Shown one piece after another: positions 1 through 8,887 of a DNA stretch of 64,000 bases (the stretch's first letter is position 1; the number at the start of each line of letters is the position of its first letter). Both the position numbers and the translations under genes were made by a program. Source of the DNA: Heyndrickxia sporothermodurans (GTDB lineage: Bacteria; Bacillota; Bacilli; Bacillales; Bacillaceae_C); contig BORH01000001.1 of assembly GCA_018333075.1 (NCBI GenBank), positions 372,001 through 436,000 of the forward strand. The letters run 5' to 3'. Below the pieces are notes generated by a model. That model searched no databases, had not been told where the DNA came from, and was given only the letters and a program-made list of their open reading frames with translations.

Positions 1-2
1 GC

Positions 3-650
3 ATTCCCATTCATCCTAATGATCGATTATTAGGATTTGTTGGTGATCTGACTGATCGGGGTCCTAATTCCTTAAAGGTAATAGAAATTGTTTGGGAGCT
101 ATGGAAAAAAAAACTTGCTTATTATGTTCCTGGAAATCATTGTAACAAGCTTTATCGATATTTTTTAGGAAGAAAGGTTCAAATCACTCATGGACTTGAG
201 TCAACTGTTGCTGAGCTAGATTTGTGTACAGCTAAACAGCAACAGCATTATAGAAACATTTTTATCGAACTTTATGAGAATTCACCTTTGTATCTCGTGT
301 TAAATAATCAGAATTTAATTATTGCACATGCAGGCATACGCGAAGATTACATCGGATTATACAATAAAAAAGTTCAAACATTTGTACTCTATGGAGATAT
401 AACTGGAGAAAAGCATGCGGATGGAACACCTGTTAGAAGAGATTGGGCAAAACAATATCACGGGAGACCATGGATTGTTTATGGCCATACACCTGTAACA
501 AATGCAAGATTTATTGGCCATACTGTCAATATAGATACTGGAGCAGTTTTTGGTGGAAAATTAACAGCTGTACGATATCCAGAAATGGATATCTTTTCAG
601 TTAAATCTTCCATGCCATACGTTCCAGAAAAGTTTAAAACATTCGAATGA
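3..650 (+). CDS. prpE: PrpE-type metallophosphatase, 5' end cut off by the window
   Basis: The frame is open from the window edge to a TGA at 648-650, so the first roughly 30 codons lie outside; 215 residues are visible against about 244 in B. subtilis PrpE. Visible metallophosphoesterase motifs are GDLTDRGP near the start, GNH about 35 residues later, then THG, and GHTP near residue 165. This is the PPP-type metal-binding set. PrpE is a bis(5'-nucleosyl)-tetraphosphatase/protein phosphatase studied in spore germination; that role is family knowledge. It converges on the downstream pseudouridine synthase gene. Position next to an RluD homologue and nadF is the B. subtilis arrangement. Confidence 0.9.
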   Translation: MPIHPNDRLLGFVGDLTDRGPNSLKVIEIVWELWKKKLAYYVPGNHCNKLYRYFLGRKVQITHGLESTVAELDLCTAKQQQHYRNIFIELYENSPLYLVLNNQNLIIAHAGIREDYIGLYNKKVQTFVLYGDITGEKHADGTPVRRDWAKQYHGRPWIVYGHTPVTNARFIGHTVNIDTGAVFGGKLTAVRYPEMDIFSVKSSMPYVPEKFKTFE

Positions 651-662
651 AACAATTGCAAA

Positions 663-693
663 CAAAAAGAGGGTACACATTCGTGTAACCCTC
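663..693 (-). terminator. Rho-independent terminator of the pseudouridine synthase gene
   Basis: On the minus strand GAGGGTT..ACCCTC closes an ACAC/GTGT inner stem and is followed by TTTTTG. The stem overlaps the stop codon of the minus-strand gene at 692-694. There is no U-tract on the plus side, so it is mainly a terminator for the minus strand. Confidence 0.75.
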
Positions 694-1564
694 AAATCTT
701 AAATGGAAATGGGCTGTGAAAAGACATTTTGCTTTTAGAAATGGGATGGCTAAAAACTAAGTAACTGCAATGTAGTGCTTGTCTCTTATAAATATCTGTT
801 CTTCCCCCATAGAGATCATCTCCTAAAAGCGGATGTCCTAGATAAGCCATATGGACACGAATCTGGTGTGTTCTTCCTGTATCAAGAGATAACTTAACAT
901 GACAAAAATCTTGTTTTCGATCTAACACTTCATACTTGGTTCGTGCAAATTGTCCATCCTCTCTAACTTCCCTTTCAATAATACTGCTGTCTTTTCTACC
1001 AATTGATGCTTCAATTATTCCATTATCCTCGAAAATCACACCTTCAATTAAAGCCTCATAGGTACGTTTAATCAATCTTTCCTTCTGCATTTGACTTAAT
1101 AAATGATGAATATGTCGATGCTTCGCTATAAGCACTAAACCAGAAGTATTTCTATCTAGACGTGTTACTATATGAACCGTAGCTTCAATTCCGTTTTTTT
1201 GATAGTAACCAAGGAGCGCATTCGCCAAACTCCCAGTTGGGTGCTCTCTCGAAGGAATTGTGTTCATATACGGCGACTTGTTAACAACTAATATACTTTC
1301 GTCCTCAAATATAATGTCAAGCGGAATATCCTCACCAATTAAACTAACACTCTCTTTTTCAGGAGGAAAAATAATTGTTAGCTTATCTCCATTTTTTAAT
1401 GAATATAAAACATTTTCTTCTCGTTCATTTACTAAAATTTTTCCACCATCAAATTTAATATCTGTTAACGATCTTCTCGAAATATCATGTTCACTTAATA
1501 ATTGCTTGATGTTTTTTCCTACGTCCTGTTCCTCGATAACCCACTGTAAAGAATATGATGCCAA
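692..1564 (-). CDS. yjbO: RluA/RluD-family 23S rRNA pseudouridine synthase
   Basis: 290 residues, normal for the family. An S4-like N-terminal segment (residues about 10-70, ending in LKNGDKLTIIFPPE) precedes the catalytic domain. The diagnostic motif is TRLDRNTSGL at 134-143, with Asp137 as the catalytic aspartate, followed by GRTHQIRVH near the C-terminus. It isomerises uridine in RNA; the exact target is not visible. The start read here is TTG at 1564 (next residues ASYSLQW) with AAGGAA ten or so bases upstream; no better start lies nearby. It is downstream of nadF, separated by a terminator, so probably has its own promoter. Confidence 0.88.
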   Translation of the reverse strand: MASYSLQWVIEEQDVGKNIKQLLSEHDISRRSLTDIKFDGGKILVNEREENVLYSLKNGDKLTIIFPPEKESVSLIGEDIPLDIIFEDESILVVNKSPYMNTIPSREHPTGSLANALLGYYQKNGIEATVHIVTRLDRNTSGLVLIAKHRHIHHLLSQMQKERLIKRTYEALIEGVIFEDNGIIEASIGRKDSSIIEREVREDGQFARTKYEVLDRKQDFCHVKLSLDTGRTHQIRVHMAYLGHPLLGDDLYGGRTDIYKRQALHCSYLVFSHPISKSKMSFHSPFPFKI

Positions 1565-1594
1565 ATGAATATTCCTTTCTTACTTGAAATCTTT

Positions 1595-1632
1595 TAAAAA
1601 ATATGAGGGTAGCCTCTTCAGCTTCACCCTCA
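1595..1632 (-). terminator. Terminator downstream of nadF
   Basis: Minus-strand reading gives TGAGGGT (1626-1632 complement) pairing with ACCCTCA (1604-1610 complement) around a 15-base loop, then ATTTTTT. It lies between the end of nadF and the start of yjbO. Confidence 0.7.
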
Positions 1633-1727
1633 TTCAAGTAATACGATTTATACACTATTTTATTTCACTAGTTTCCGTATTATCAAACATTATCATACAA
1701 TTTTCATCTAGGCTAAAATAAATGGTA

Positions 1728-2525
1728 TTATTCATCCGAAATAAAGGAATCTCGAACTCGCTTCCAAAAAGGAAATGGCCTAAACCTTGCAAATCGAATC
1801 TTTTCGTCCGCAACCCGAAATTGGATGGACTTCACATCTTTATGTAAAAGTGTTAGATGATCGATCGTTATCATAAAATCTTGTTCCCTAACAGGCTTTA
1901 ACGTACAAGTATGATGTCCAGGAAAAATTAACGGAGAACCAATTGTTCGAAAGACCTTATTGTTAATAGACGCCATTTCTGCTAATTGTATCGCCTGTAA
2001 TGATGGATGAATGATCGCTCCACCTAATGCTTTATTATAAGCCGTGCTTCCTGATGGCGTTGAAAGACATAAACCATCTCCACGGAATCGCTCAAAATGC
2101 TGGCCACGAACTTCAATATCCATCACTAATGTTCCTTCGACGCATTTTACAGTTGATTCATTTAATGCTAAATATCTTGTTTCTTTTCCACCATGCTGAT
2201 AACGAATGATTACCTCTAGAAGCGGATATTCGACTACTTGATATGGAGTTTTTGCAATAGCAATAACAAGCTTTTCAATTTCCTCAGGAACCCAATCCGC
2301 ATAAAATCCTAAATGACCCGTATGTACTCCCACAAATGCCGTTTTATCTAATCTTGAGCTATACCGATGAAATGCATAAAGCAATGTCCCATCTCCACCG
2401 ACAGAAATAACAATGTCAGGCTGTGCTTCATCATATTCTAGCCCAAAATCTTGCAAGTATGTACGAATTTTGTGCATTAACGTATTCGATTTCGCATTTC
2501 CCTTTGATGTAATTGAAAATTTCAC
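1728..2525 (-). CDS. nadF: NAD kinase (inorganic polyphosphate/ATP-NAD kinase)
   Basis: 265 residues, the usual length. The kinase signature GGDGT is at residues 43-47 inside [16 protein letters not shown]; the NE motif (ALNEST) and the [15 protein letters not shown] segment follow, as in all bacterial NAD kinases. It phosphorylates NAD to NADP in the cytosol. The start is GTG at 2523-2525 with AAGGTGAGG upstream. It lies 41 bp behind relQ and is probably co-transcribed with it, as in B. subtilis (yjbM-ppnK). Confidence 0.95.
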   Translation of the reverse strand: MKFSITSKGNAKSNTLMHKIRTYLQDFGLEYDEAQPDIVISVGGDGTLLYAFHRYSSRLDKTAFVGVHTGHLGFYADWVPEEIEKLVIAIAKTPYQVVEYPLLEVIIRYQHGGKETRYLALNESTVKCVEGTLVMDIEVRGQHFERFRGDGLCLSTPSGSTAYNKALGGAIIHPSLQAIQLAEMASINNKVFRTIGSPLIFPGHHTCTLKPVREQDFMITIDHLTLLHKDVKSIQFRVADEKIRFARFRPFPFWKRVRDSFISDE

Positions 2526-2566
2526 TCTTCCTCACCTTCTCCCACAATATTTTCATGTCGTATTGC

Positions 2567-3217
2567 TTATTCCATTTTCTTTTTACTTGAATCTTTATGT
2601 TTTTCCTTATTTTTAGTAAAAAATACTTGAGCTTCTTGAATTTCCTCACGAATTTCTGACATTTCCTCATCTAAAAGAAAGGCTGCTTCTGCGGCACGTT
2701 GAAGTCGCATTTTTATATCCTCTGGAAATTGTCCACGATATTTATAATTTAATGAATGTTCAATAGTAGCCCAAAAATTCATTGCAAGTGTTCGTATTTG
2801 AATTTCAGCCAGTATTTTCTTTTCTCCATGAATAGTTTGAACAGGATATTCAATAACTACATGGTATGATCGATAACCACTTGGCTTATTATTAGAAATG
2901 TAATCTCTTTCTTCGACAATTTTAAAATCGTTTCTCATTCTTAATAATTCGACCACTTTTTTAATATCATCAACAAATTGACACATCATTCTTAGACCAG
3001 CAATATCCTGCATTCCAGATTCTAATTGATCTAGCGGAATTTCCTTTTGTGTCGCCTTATCTAATATACTTGCAATTGGTTTTACACGACCAGTTACAAA
3101 CTCAATAGGAGAGTGAATATGCTCTTGCTCGAACTGAGTGCGCATACCTTTAAATTTAATTTTAAGCTCATCAACAGCTTGTTTATATGGTGCTAAAAAT
3201 TGATCCCAATGGTTCAC
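2567..3217 (-). CDS. relQ: Small alarmone synthetase RelQ/SasB (GTP pyrophosphokinase)
   Basis: A single synthetase domain of 216 residues with no hydrolase, TGS or ACT domain, the hallmark of small alarmone synthetases. Visible family motifs are SPIEFVTGRVKP near the N-terminus, DIAGLRMMCQFVDD, SGYRSYHVVIEYP and the signature EIQIRTLAMNFWATIEHSLNY. The C-terminus is lysine-rich. A TTG six bases upstream (3223) keeps the frame but abuts the ribosome site GAGGTGA; GTG at 3217 has six-base spacing and gives MNHWDQFL, matching the family start. It makes (p)ppGpp from ATP and GDP/GTP. First gene of an operon with nadF, divergent from yjbK. Confidence 0.93.
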   Translation of the reverse strand: MNHWDQFLAPYKQAVDELKIKFKGMRTQFEQEHIHSPIEFVTGRVKPIASILDKATQKEIPLDQLESGMQDIAGLRMMCQFVDDIKKVVELLRMRNDFKIVEERDYISNNKPSGYRSYHVVIEYPVQTIHGEKKILAEIQIRTLAMNFWATIEHSLNYKYRGQFPEDIKMRLQRAAEAAFLLDEEMSEIREEIQEAQVFFTKNKEKHKDSSKKKME

Positions 3218-3447
3218 TAACAATCACCTCTAACTTACATTTCAGGAGACAAAATTAATTTATTTACCATAATTGTATGATTATAACTTTTTATTAACAT
3301 TTTTTTCTCCTATAATATAATCACTTCCATTTTACCACATTTTCTGTTTGTGAACGAAAGACTACGAATGGTTAAAATACTTATAAAGAGGAACTTGTGT
3401 GAAATTGTAAAAATATTTTTTATAACTAATTGTAAAGGAGTAAAAAA

Positions 3448-4050
3448 ATGAGCACTGAAATAGAAATTGAGTTTAAGAATATGGTTACACATGACGAATT
3501 TCTTCGTATTAATCAACACTTTTCACTAAAAAATAGTGATTTTATTTCACAGGAAAATCACTATTTTGACACTAAATTATTTTCACTAAAAAAAAATAAC
3601 TGCGCATTAAGAATCAGAAGGAAAAACAATCGATACGAGCTTACATTAAAGCAGCCAGCAGAAATCGGACTGATTGAAACAAATGAAATAATTAACTCAG
3701 AAGTTTGTAATCAAATACTAAGCAATGGAATCCTTCCTGATGGTGAAGTAAAAATGAAACTTATGCAATCAAATCTCCCCTTTGAAGATATTTCATGCTT
3801 CGGTACACTTACTACTAATCGTGCTGAAATAAAATATTTAGGTGGATTACTGGTATTCGATCACAGTTTCTATTTAAAAAAGGAAGATTTTGAGATAGAA
3901 TATGAAGTAACAGATAGAGAAATTGGGAAAAAGCACTTTATTGCATTAATGGATCAATTAAATATTCCTATTAGGGAAACAAATAATAAAATTTTGCGAT
4001 TTTATAATGAAGCGCTCAAGCAAAAACAAACAAGTGAGGAAGAAAAATGA
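3448..4050 (+). CDS. yjbK: CYTH-domain triphosphate tunnel metalloenzyme
   Basis: 200 residues. The N-terminus carries the CYTH signature ExExK as EIEFK at residues 6-10, followed by alternating charged strands ([17 protein letters not shown]) that line the tunnel in this fold. Family members bind triphosphate substrates with divalent metal (inorganic triphosphatase, thiamine triphosphatase or cyclase); the substrate here is unknown. The start ATG follows AAAGGAG. The stop overlaps the ATG of cwlQ by four bases, so the two genes are translationally coupled. Most B. subtilis genomes have yjbL between this and relQ; no such gene is seen here. Confidence 0.9.
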   Translation: MSTEIEIEFKNMVTHDEFLRINQHFSLKNSDFISQENHYFDTKLFSLKKNNCALRIRRKNNRYELTLKQPAEIGLIETNEIINSEVCNQILSNGILPDGEVKMKLMQSNLPFEDISCFGTLTTNRAEIKYLGGLLVFDHSFYLKKEDFEIEYEVTDREIGKKHFIALMDQLNIPIRETNNKILRFYNEALKQKQTSEEEK

Positions 4051-4667
4051 CTACTATTAACCAAATAAAGACACTACTTGAGTTACAGGCCATCCAAAGC
4101 CTTTCATCTACATCAAATTCTCAAACTACAGAGACTAGCTCGCTTTTTCAGGAATTATTATCTACAGCACTACAAAGCTCTATAAAAAATGAAACAAATT
4201 ATCAAACACTTAGTCCAGTAAATACATATAATCTTGGTATTCCTATGAATAATCAATATTCACCTGTAAATGGCAAAACCATTCAGGCACCAAAAGATAT
4301 TGAATCAATTATTGAAAAAGCAAGTGAACGATATAATCTCCCTTCAAATTTAATTAAAGCAGTTATCCATCAAGAATCTCGCTTTCATACGAATGCAGTT
4401 AGTAAATCAGGTGCCTCCGGACTGATGCAACTAATGCCACAAACAGCTAAAAGCCTTGGCGTAACTGATGTTTTTGATCCTGAGCAAAATATTATAGCTG
4501 GAAGCAAGTATTTAAAAAATATGCTCAATCGCTACAACGGAAATATTGAATTAGCTCTTGCTGCATATAATGCCGGACCTGGTAATGTTGATCGTTATGG
4601 AGGTATACCACCATTTAAAGAAACTCAAGATTATGTCCAAAAAGTGACTAACCATTACTATGGTTAA
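4047..4667 (+). CDS. cwlQ: Soluble lytic transglycosylase-type muramidase
   Basis: 206 residues: a low-complexity Ser/Thr/Gln-rich N-terminal half (1-80) and a C-terminal SLT domain (about 85-205). The catalytic Glu110 sits in [16 protein letters not shown] and [11 protein letters not shown] are the other SLT motifs. There is no signal peptide, as in B. subtilis CwlQ (YjbJ), which is reported to have both muramidase and lytic transglycosylase activity. It cleaves peptidoglycan glycan strands; how it leaves the cell is not visible. Last gene of the yjbK-cwlQ pair, followed by a strong terminator. Confidence 0.9.
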   Translation: MTTINQIKTLLELQAIQSLSSTSNSQTTETSSLFQELLSTALQSSIKNETNYQTLSPVNTYNLGIPMNNQYSPVNGKTIQAPKDIESIIEKASERYNLPSNLIKAVIHQESRFHTNAVSKSGASGLMQLMPQTAKSLGVTDVFDPEQNIIAGSKYLKNMLNRYNGNIELALAAYNAGPGNVDRYGGIPPFKETQDYVQKVTNHYYG

Positions 4668-4703
4668 TCTTTATTAACTAAAATCTATTGTTTATATAAA
4701 AAT

Positions 4704-4732
4704 GGTGTTCATTTGAACACCTTTTTTCTTTT
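4704..4732 (+). terminator. Terminator after cwlQ
   Basis: Perfect 7-bp stem GGTGTTC/GAACACC with an ATTT loop, followed directly by six T and CTTTT. Confidence 0.9.
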
Positions 4733-4963
4733 CCAAAAATATTTAATAACCATAACAGTAATATTTAATCTTATTATTTATAAAACAGCAATTTATATTA
4801 AATGCAATCAAAACTAGATAAAAAATCAATGCAAATTATGGGATATTTTAAATTAAAAAGCTTAATATAAGATTAAGTCTATGCTATTTGTTTGAGTTAT
4901 TGTGCTGCTACCTGCTAAAATAAGTATACAATCATAATTTTATCTTAAAAAGGAGTTTATCAT

Positions 4964-5365
4964 ATGGTAGAAAAACGTATTGTACCGTATGAGGTAATCG
5001 GGGAAGAAACCTTACACAATTTGGTTGACGAATTTTATAGCAGAGTTGCTAAGCACCCCGATCTAATCCCAATTTTTCCTGATGACTTAACAGAAGTCGC
5101 TAGAAAACAAAAAATGTTTCTAACTCAATATTTAGGAGGACCACAATTGTATACTAATACCTTTGGTCATCCAATGATGCGTGCTCGTCATCTCCCTCAT
5201 GAGATTACTCCAAAACGAGCAAAGGCATGGCTATCTTGTATGAGTGATGCAATGGATGAAGTAAAATTAGATGGAAAAATTCGCGAAGAATTTTTTTCCA
5301 GACTCGTTCTTACCGCCAAACATATGGTCAACACACCAGATACAGTTTCAGGTGAAGAAAATTGA
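4964..5365 (+). CDS. yjbI: Group II truncated haemoglobin
   Basis: 133 residues, a complete 2-on-2 globin. Tyr25 (B10 position, EFYSR), His76 (proximal haem ligand in RARHLPH) and Trp89 (G8, the group II marker in KAWLS) are all present. It binds haem and O2/NO in the cytosol. The start is ATG at 4964 with AAAAGGAG upstream. Its stop overlaps the TTG start of yjbH by four bases; this yjbI-yjbH coupling is conserved in Bacillus and links a redox protein to the Spx adaptor. Confidence 0.93.
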   Translation: MVEKRIVPYEVIGEETLHNLVDEFYSRVAKHPDLIPIFPDDLTEVARKQKMFLTQYLGGPQLYTNTFGHPMMRARHLPHEITPKRAKAWLSCMSDAMDEVKLDGKIREEFFSRLVLTAKHMVNTPDTVSGEEN

Positions 5366-6222
5366 AAGACAATCTAGTTTCAAATCTAAATTGCTGTTTA
5401 AATTCTGATAAAAAGCCTTTAGAAATTTATATGTTTGTTGATCCTTTATGTCCTGAATGCTGGGCATTAGAACCGATTATTAAAAAGCTTCAGCTAGAAT
5501 ATGGACAATATTTCCGTCTAAAACACGTTTTGAGTGGACGTTTAACAAGACTTAATTTAAGTTCAAAAAAACATGAATCTCTTGCTAAACTTTGGGAAAA
5601 AACTGCCAATAGAACAGGAATGTCATGTGACGGAAGTCTTTGGTCTGAAAATCCAATTTCTGCCCCATATCTTGCTTCTATTGCCATTAAAGCAGCTGAA
5701 CTCCAAGGAAGAAGAGCTGGCATTCGCTTTCTTCGCAAGATCCAGGAGTTTATCTTTTTAGAAAAACAAAATGTATCTAAGCTCGAAGTACTTGTAGAAA
5801 TTGCCAAATGCATTAATTTAGATATTGAAGAATTTTTAAAAGATATTCATTCCGAGAGTGCGGCAAAAGCCTTTCAATGTGATCTTAAAATCTTATCTGA
5901 AATGGAAGTCAATGAAATCCCATCTCTTGTTTTCTTTAATGAGAATATTGAGGATGAAGGATTAAAGATCACTGGTCTTTATTCATATGAAGTTTATGTT
6001 CAAATTATTCAAGAAATGTTAGATACGAAACCAGAGCCTTCTCCATTACCAACTTTAGAGCAATTTCTTAAAGTTTATAAGCTTGTCGCTTCTAAAGAAA
6101 TTGCTATCGTCTATAATATGAAGATTTCTGAAGTTGAAAAAGAATTAAAAAAATGGCTGCTACAACGGAAAGTAAAAGCCATACAAGGAAAATACGGTAC
6201 ATTTTGGAGATACATTGAATAA
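5362..6222 (+). CDS. yjbH: ClpXP adaptor for Spx, thioredoxin/DsbA-like
   Basis: 286 residues. The DsbA-like motif CPEC is at residues 30-33 in [15 protein letters not shown], followed by the all-helical insertion (RTGMSCDG..., [10 protein letters not shown]) and the C-terminal winged-helix-like segment [21 protein letters not shown]. These match B. subtilis YjbH (SpxH), which binds Spx and presents it to ClpXP. The start is TTG overlapping the TGA of yjbI, with AGGTGAAG upstream. Spx itself is about 5 kb downstream on the other strand. The CPEC cysteines are intact. Confidence 0.93.
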   Translation: MKDNLVSNLNCCLNSDKKPLEIYMFVDPLCPECWALEPIIKKLQLEYGQYFRLKHVLSGRLTRLNLSSKKHESLAKLWEKTANRTGMSCDGSLWSENPISAPYLASIAIKAAELQGRRAGIRFLRKIQEFIFLEKQNVSKLEVLVEIAKCINLDIEEFLKDIHSESAAKAFQCDLKILSEMEVNEIPSLVFFNENIEDEGLKITGLYSYEVYVQIIQEMLDTKPEPSPLPTLEQFLKVYKLVASKEIAIVYNMKISEVEKELKKWLLQRKVKAIQGKYGTFWRYIE

Positions 6223-6242
6223 GTTTATATTGTTATACATGT

Positions 6243-6357
6243 GGCTGTCCTAAAAGAAAAGTGTCAGGCACCATACTTCAAAATATTGTGGTAAAGTCTA
6301 TAGAATAGATTCCGTAAATTGAAGTAAGGTATGGTATCGGACGCTTATCGGACAGCT
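6243..6357. repeat. Palindromic intergenic repeat, copy A (MITE-like)
   Basis: The arms GCTGTCC (6244-6250) and GGACAGC (6350-6356) enclose a second pairing between ACCATACTTCAA (left) and TTGAAGTAAGGTATGGT (right). The element therefore folds into one long imperfect hairpin of about 115 bp. It is followed by CTCCTTTTTATTT, so it can also end the yjbI-yjbH transcript. A second member, in the opposite orientation, is at 30811-30930; both share ATATTGTGG(T/G)AAAGT and ATACC(T/G)TACTTCA. No coding capacity. Confidence 0.7.
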
Positions 6358-6398
6358 CCTTTTTATTTGCCATCACAAATGATTAGTCAAACCATAAG

Positions 6399-6430
6399 AA
6401 AAAGGCCTTGCTTCAACAAGGCCTTTTTCA
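6399..6430. terminator. Terminator hairpin of the RsaE/RoxS RNA
   Basis: Perfect 12-bp stem AAAAAGGCCTTG (6399-6410) with CAAGGCCTTTTT (6417-6428) around a six-base loop. The A/T flanks on both sides make it usable from both strands. Confidence 0.9.
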
Positions 6431-6503
6431 ACACGAACAAAGGGGATGGGAGAAATTTTTCACGGTCAAACAAAGGGGTATATGTTTGTTTGTGATCAAC
6501 TTC
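6399..6503 (-). ncRNA. roxS: RsaE/RoxS trans-acting small RNA
   Basis: Read on the minus strand, the transcript would start near 6503 with GAAGTTGATCAC. It carries two C-rich seed motifs CCCCTTTG (complements of 6471-6478 and 6438-6445), a TTTCTCCCATCCCC stretch, and ends in the perfect hairpin AAGGCCTTG/CAAGGCCTT plus TTTTTC (6399-6428). Sequence and position (between yjbH and yizD/pepF) match the conserved Bacillales RsaE/RoxS RNA, which represses central-metabolism mRNAs. The promoter is clear: extended -10 TGCTATAGT (6512-6519) and -35 TTGCAC (6536-6541). A ResD-like half-site TTGTGAAA lies just upstream (6555-6562), fitting the known ResDE control. Exact ends are inferred. Confidence 0.88.
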
Positions 6504-6707
6504 ACGTCCTTACTATAGCATGATTCAACTTGTATGTGCAAGTCTTTGTTAAGACTTTCACAATATTGTCAAAAAGAAGTGATATTCTATTTCACTTAAG
6601 CATACCTATTAAGTAAAGAGTAAGTATAGATGTAAATCAAGCAGCCCTTTTGATCATGCTACTTATTGAGAGATGATGAATCATATTGTAATGGAAGGAG
6701 CTTTCAT

Positions 6708-6884
6708 ATGCAAAAGTTTGTTATCCCTTTTTATATCATTGTAATCCTCCTGGCTTTTTGTCTTAACATTCTTGGGCTGATGAAGCTTCTTCCGCTCTTT
6801 ATTACTTCCCCCATCCTTTTTATTGTATTGTTTACTTTCGTTTACTACTTAAATGCTCGTAAACAATTTAGAGGGTTTCGGTAG
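6708..6884 (+). CDS. yizD: Small two-helix membrane protein, YizD-like
   Basis: 58 residues from ATG at 6708, chosen because GGAAGGAG lies seven bases upstream; an in-frame ATG at 6666 has no ribosome site. Two hydrophobic spans (about residues 4-24 and 30-50) are followed by a basic tail NARKQFRGFR, so it is a small integral membrane protein. Function unknown. The symbol rests on size and on position next to the RsaE/RoxS gene and pepF, where B. subtilis has yizD, not on recognised motifs. Confidence 0.7.
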   Translation: MQKFVIPFYIIVILLAFCLNILGLMKLLPLFITSPILFIVLFTFVYYLNARKQFRGFR

Positions 6885-6918
6885 ATACTAATTACGTCAA
6901 ATATAATAAAGAGTGAAA

Positions 6919-6964
6919 ATAAAAACGGGCGACTCAATTAAATTGGATCGCCCATTTTATTTTC
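6919..6964. terminator. Bidirectional terminator between yizD and pepF
   Basis: Stem GGGCGA (6927-6932) with TCGCCC (6948-6953) and an inner partial pairing CAATT/AATTG, flanked by AAAATAAAAA and ATTTTATTTT. It serves both convergent genes. Confidence 0.8.
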
Positions 6965-6977
6965 GCATCAACTAGAG

Positions 6978-8795
6978 TTATGATAATAGACTTTCTAATT
7001 CGTTTAGCTTTTCTTCAAAAACTTTTAACGCAGCCTCGATTGGACTAGATGATGTCATATCAACTCCAGCTTTTTTCAGTACTTCGATTGGATAATCTGA
7101 GCTTCCCGCGGACAAGAAGCCAATATAACGCTCTACCGCTGGTTTTCCTTCTTGAAGAATTTGAGAGCTTAGTGCAGTAGCAGCACTAAATCCTGTTGCA
7201 TATTGATATACATAATAATTGTAATAGAAGTGAGGGATTCTAGACCATTCTAAACCAATTTGTTCATCAATAATAATATCTTCCTCACCAAAATACTTTT
7301 TGTTCAGTTCATAATATTCTTTCGTAAGCAATTCAGCTGTTAAAGCTTCACCATTTTGTTCTTTCTGATGAATTAAATGTTCGAATTCTGCAAACATTGT
7401 TTGACGGAATACTGTTCCACGGAATCCTTCTAAATAATGATTTAATAAATAAATACGTTTCTTTTCATCATCAATTGTTTTTAATAAATAATCATTTAAT
7501 AGTGCTTCATTACAAGTTGAAGCTACCTCAGCTACAAAAATCGAATAATCACCATATGTATTTGGTTGATTCTTTCTAGTATAGTAACTATGAACACTAT
7601 GCCCAAATTCATGTGCTAATGTAAAAAGATTGTCTACATTATCTTGCCAGTTCATCAAAATATATGGATTTGTTCCATAAGCACCTGACGAGTATGCACC
7701 ACTGCGTTTCCCTTTATTCTCAACCACATCAACCCAACGATTGTCGAAGCCTTCTTTTAGAATACTCAAGTATTCCTCACCAAGTGGTGCAAGTCCTTTT
7801 AGAACAAGTTCCTTCGCTTCATCATAAGGAATTTTCATTTCCACTTCTTTTACAAGTGGAGTATATAAATCATACATATGCAATTTCTTTACACCTAATA
7901 CTTTTTTTCGAAGTTTCACGTATTTATGTAAAAGATGTAAATTATCATTAACGGTATTTACTAAATTATCATATACACTTTCCGGAATATTGTTATTTGA
8001 TAATGCGGCATGACGTGCTGAATCATAATTGCGTACTTTCGCATTAAAATTATCTCTTTTCACTTGGCCACTTAGTGTGCTTGCAAATGTATTTCTAAAG
8101 TTCCCGTAGGTTTCATAAACTTTTTCGAATGCTTCTTTACGAACCCTTTGATCAGCACTTTCCAAAAAGCGTGTATAACGTCCATGTGTAATTTGAACTT
8201 CTTCCCCATTTTCATCGGTAATGCATGGAAACTCTAAATCGGCATTGTTTAACATTCCAAATGTATTACTAGATGCATTCATCACCTCTGATGCCTGAGC
8301 TAATAGAGCTTCTTGCTCAGCAGTTAATACATGCGGGCGTTGAAGATTAATTTGTTCTAAAGCATGCTGATATACTTTTAATTCATCTTTCTCATCAATA
8401 AAGCTTGTCAATTTGCTTTCGTCCATCGATAATATTTCAGGAACTAAAAAAGCAAATGCACTTCCCATCTCCGCAATTAAACTTTTCATGCGACTTTCTA
8501 AGCTTTGATAAAATGAATTTGTTGTGTCTTGGTCATTACGCATATGTGCATAAGTGTAGAGCTTGCCTAATCTTTCAGATACTTCATCTTGAAAATTCAA
8601 GGCTGAATATAAATCATCAGCGCTATTTTCTAGTTTTCCTTTATATTGATCCGCTTCAGATAATAATGCTTTTACTTCTTTATATTCCTTATCCCATAAT
8701 TCATCACTATTAAATATATCTTCTAATCTCCATGTTAATTCCTCAGCAACCTCATTTCTATTAGGTAGTGCTTTAACGGATGCATTTGAAGTCAT
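6978..8795 (-). CDS. pepF: Oligoendopeptidase F (M3B metallopeptidase)
   Basis: 605 residues, full length. The zinc site HEFGH is at residues 395-399 (FTLAHEFGHSVHSYY), and the third ligand Glu lies downstream in EVASTCNEALLNDY. The N-terminal half is the helical oligopeptidase F domain. It hydrolyses peptides of roughly 7-17 residues in the cytosol and would process the peptides imported by the two App transporters in this window. Start ATG follows GGAGGATTTATA. It is last in the coiA-pepF direction, with a terminator after it. Confidence 0.95.
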   Translation of the reverse strand: MTSNASVKALPNRNEVAEELTWRLEDIFNSDELWDKEYKEVKALLSEADQYKGKLENSADDLYSALNFQDEVSERLGKLYTYAHMRNDQDTTNSFYQSLESRMKSLIAEMGSAFAFLVPEILSMDESKLTSFIDEKDELKVYQHALEQINLQRPHVLTAEQEALLAQASEVMNASSNTFGMLNNADLEFPCITDENGEEVQITHGRYTRFLESADQRVRKEAFEKVYETYGNFRNTFASTLSGQVKRDNFNAKVRNYDSARHAALSNNNIPESVYDNLVNTVNDNLHLLHKYVKLRKKVLGVKKLHMYDLYTPLVKEVEMKIPYDEAKELVLKGLAPLGEEYLSILKEGFDNRWVDVVENKGKRSGAYSSGAYGTNPYILMNWQDNVDNLFTLAHEFGHSVHSYYTRKNQPNTYGDYSIFVAEVASTCNEALLNDYLLKTIDDEKKRIYLLNHYLEGFRGTVFRQTMFAEFEHLIHQKEQNGEALTAELLTKEYYELNKKYFGEEDIIIDEQIGLEWSRIPHFYYNYYVYQYATGFSAATALSSQILQEGKPAVERYIGFLSAGSSDYPIEVLKKAGVDMTSSSPIEAALKVFEEKLNELESLLS

Positions 8796-8887
8796 TATAA
8801 ATCCTCCATTCTTTCAAATAACGAAATTTTCCATTCTACTCTATTTTAATTAAATATATCAAATCCTGCAAATAATATGATAATTCT

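Noticed and set aside
5490-5813. 107-codon antisense frame in yjbH
   Set aside because: Antisense to a well-supported gene; no independent evidence.
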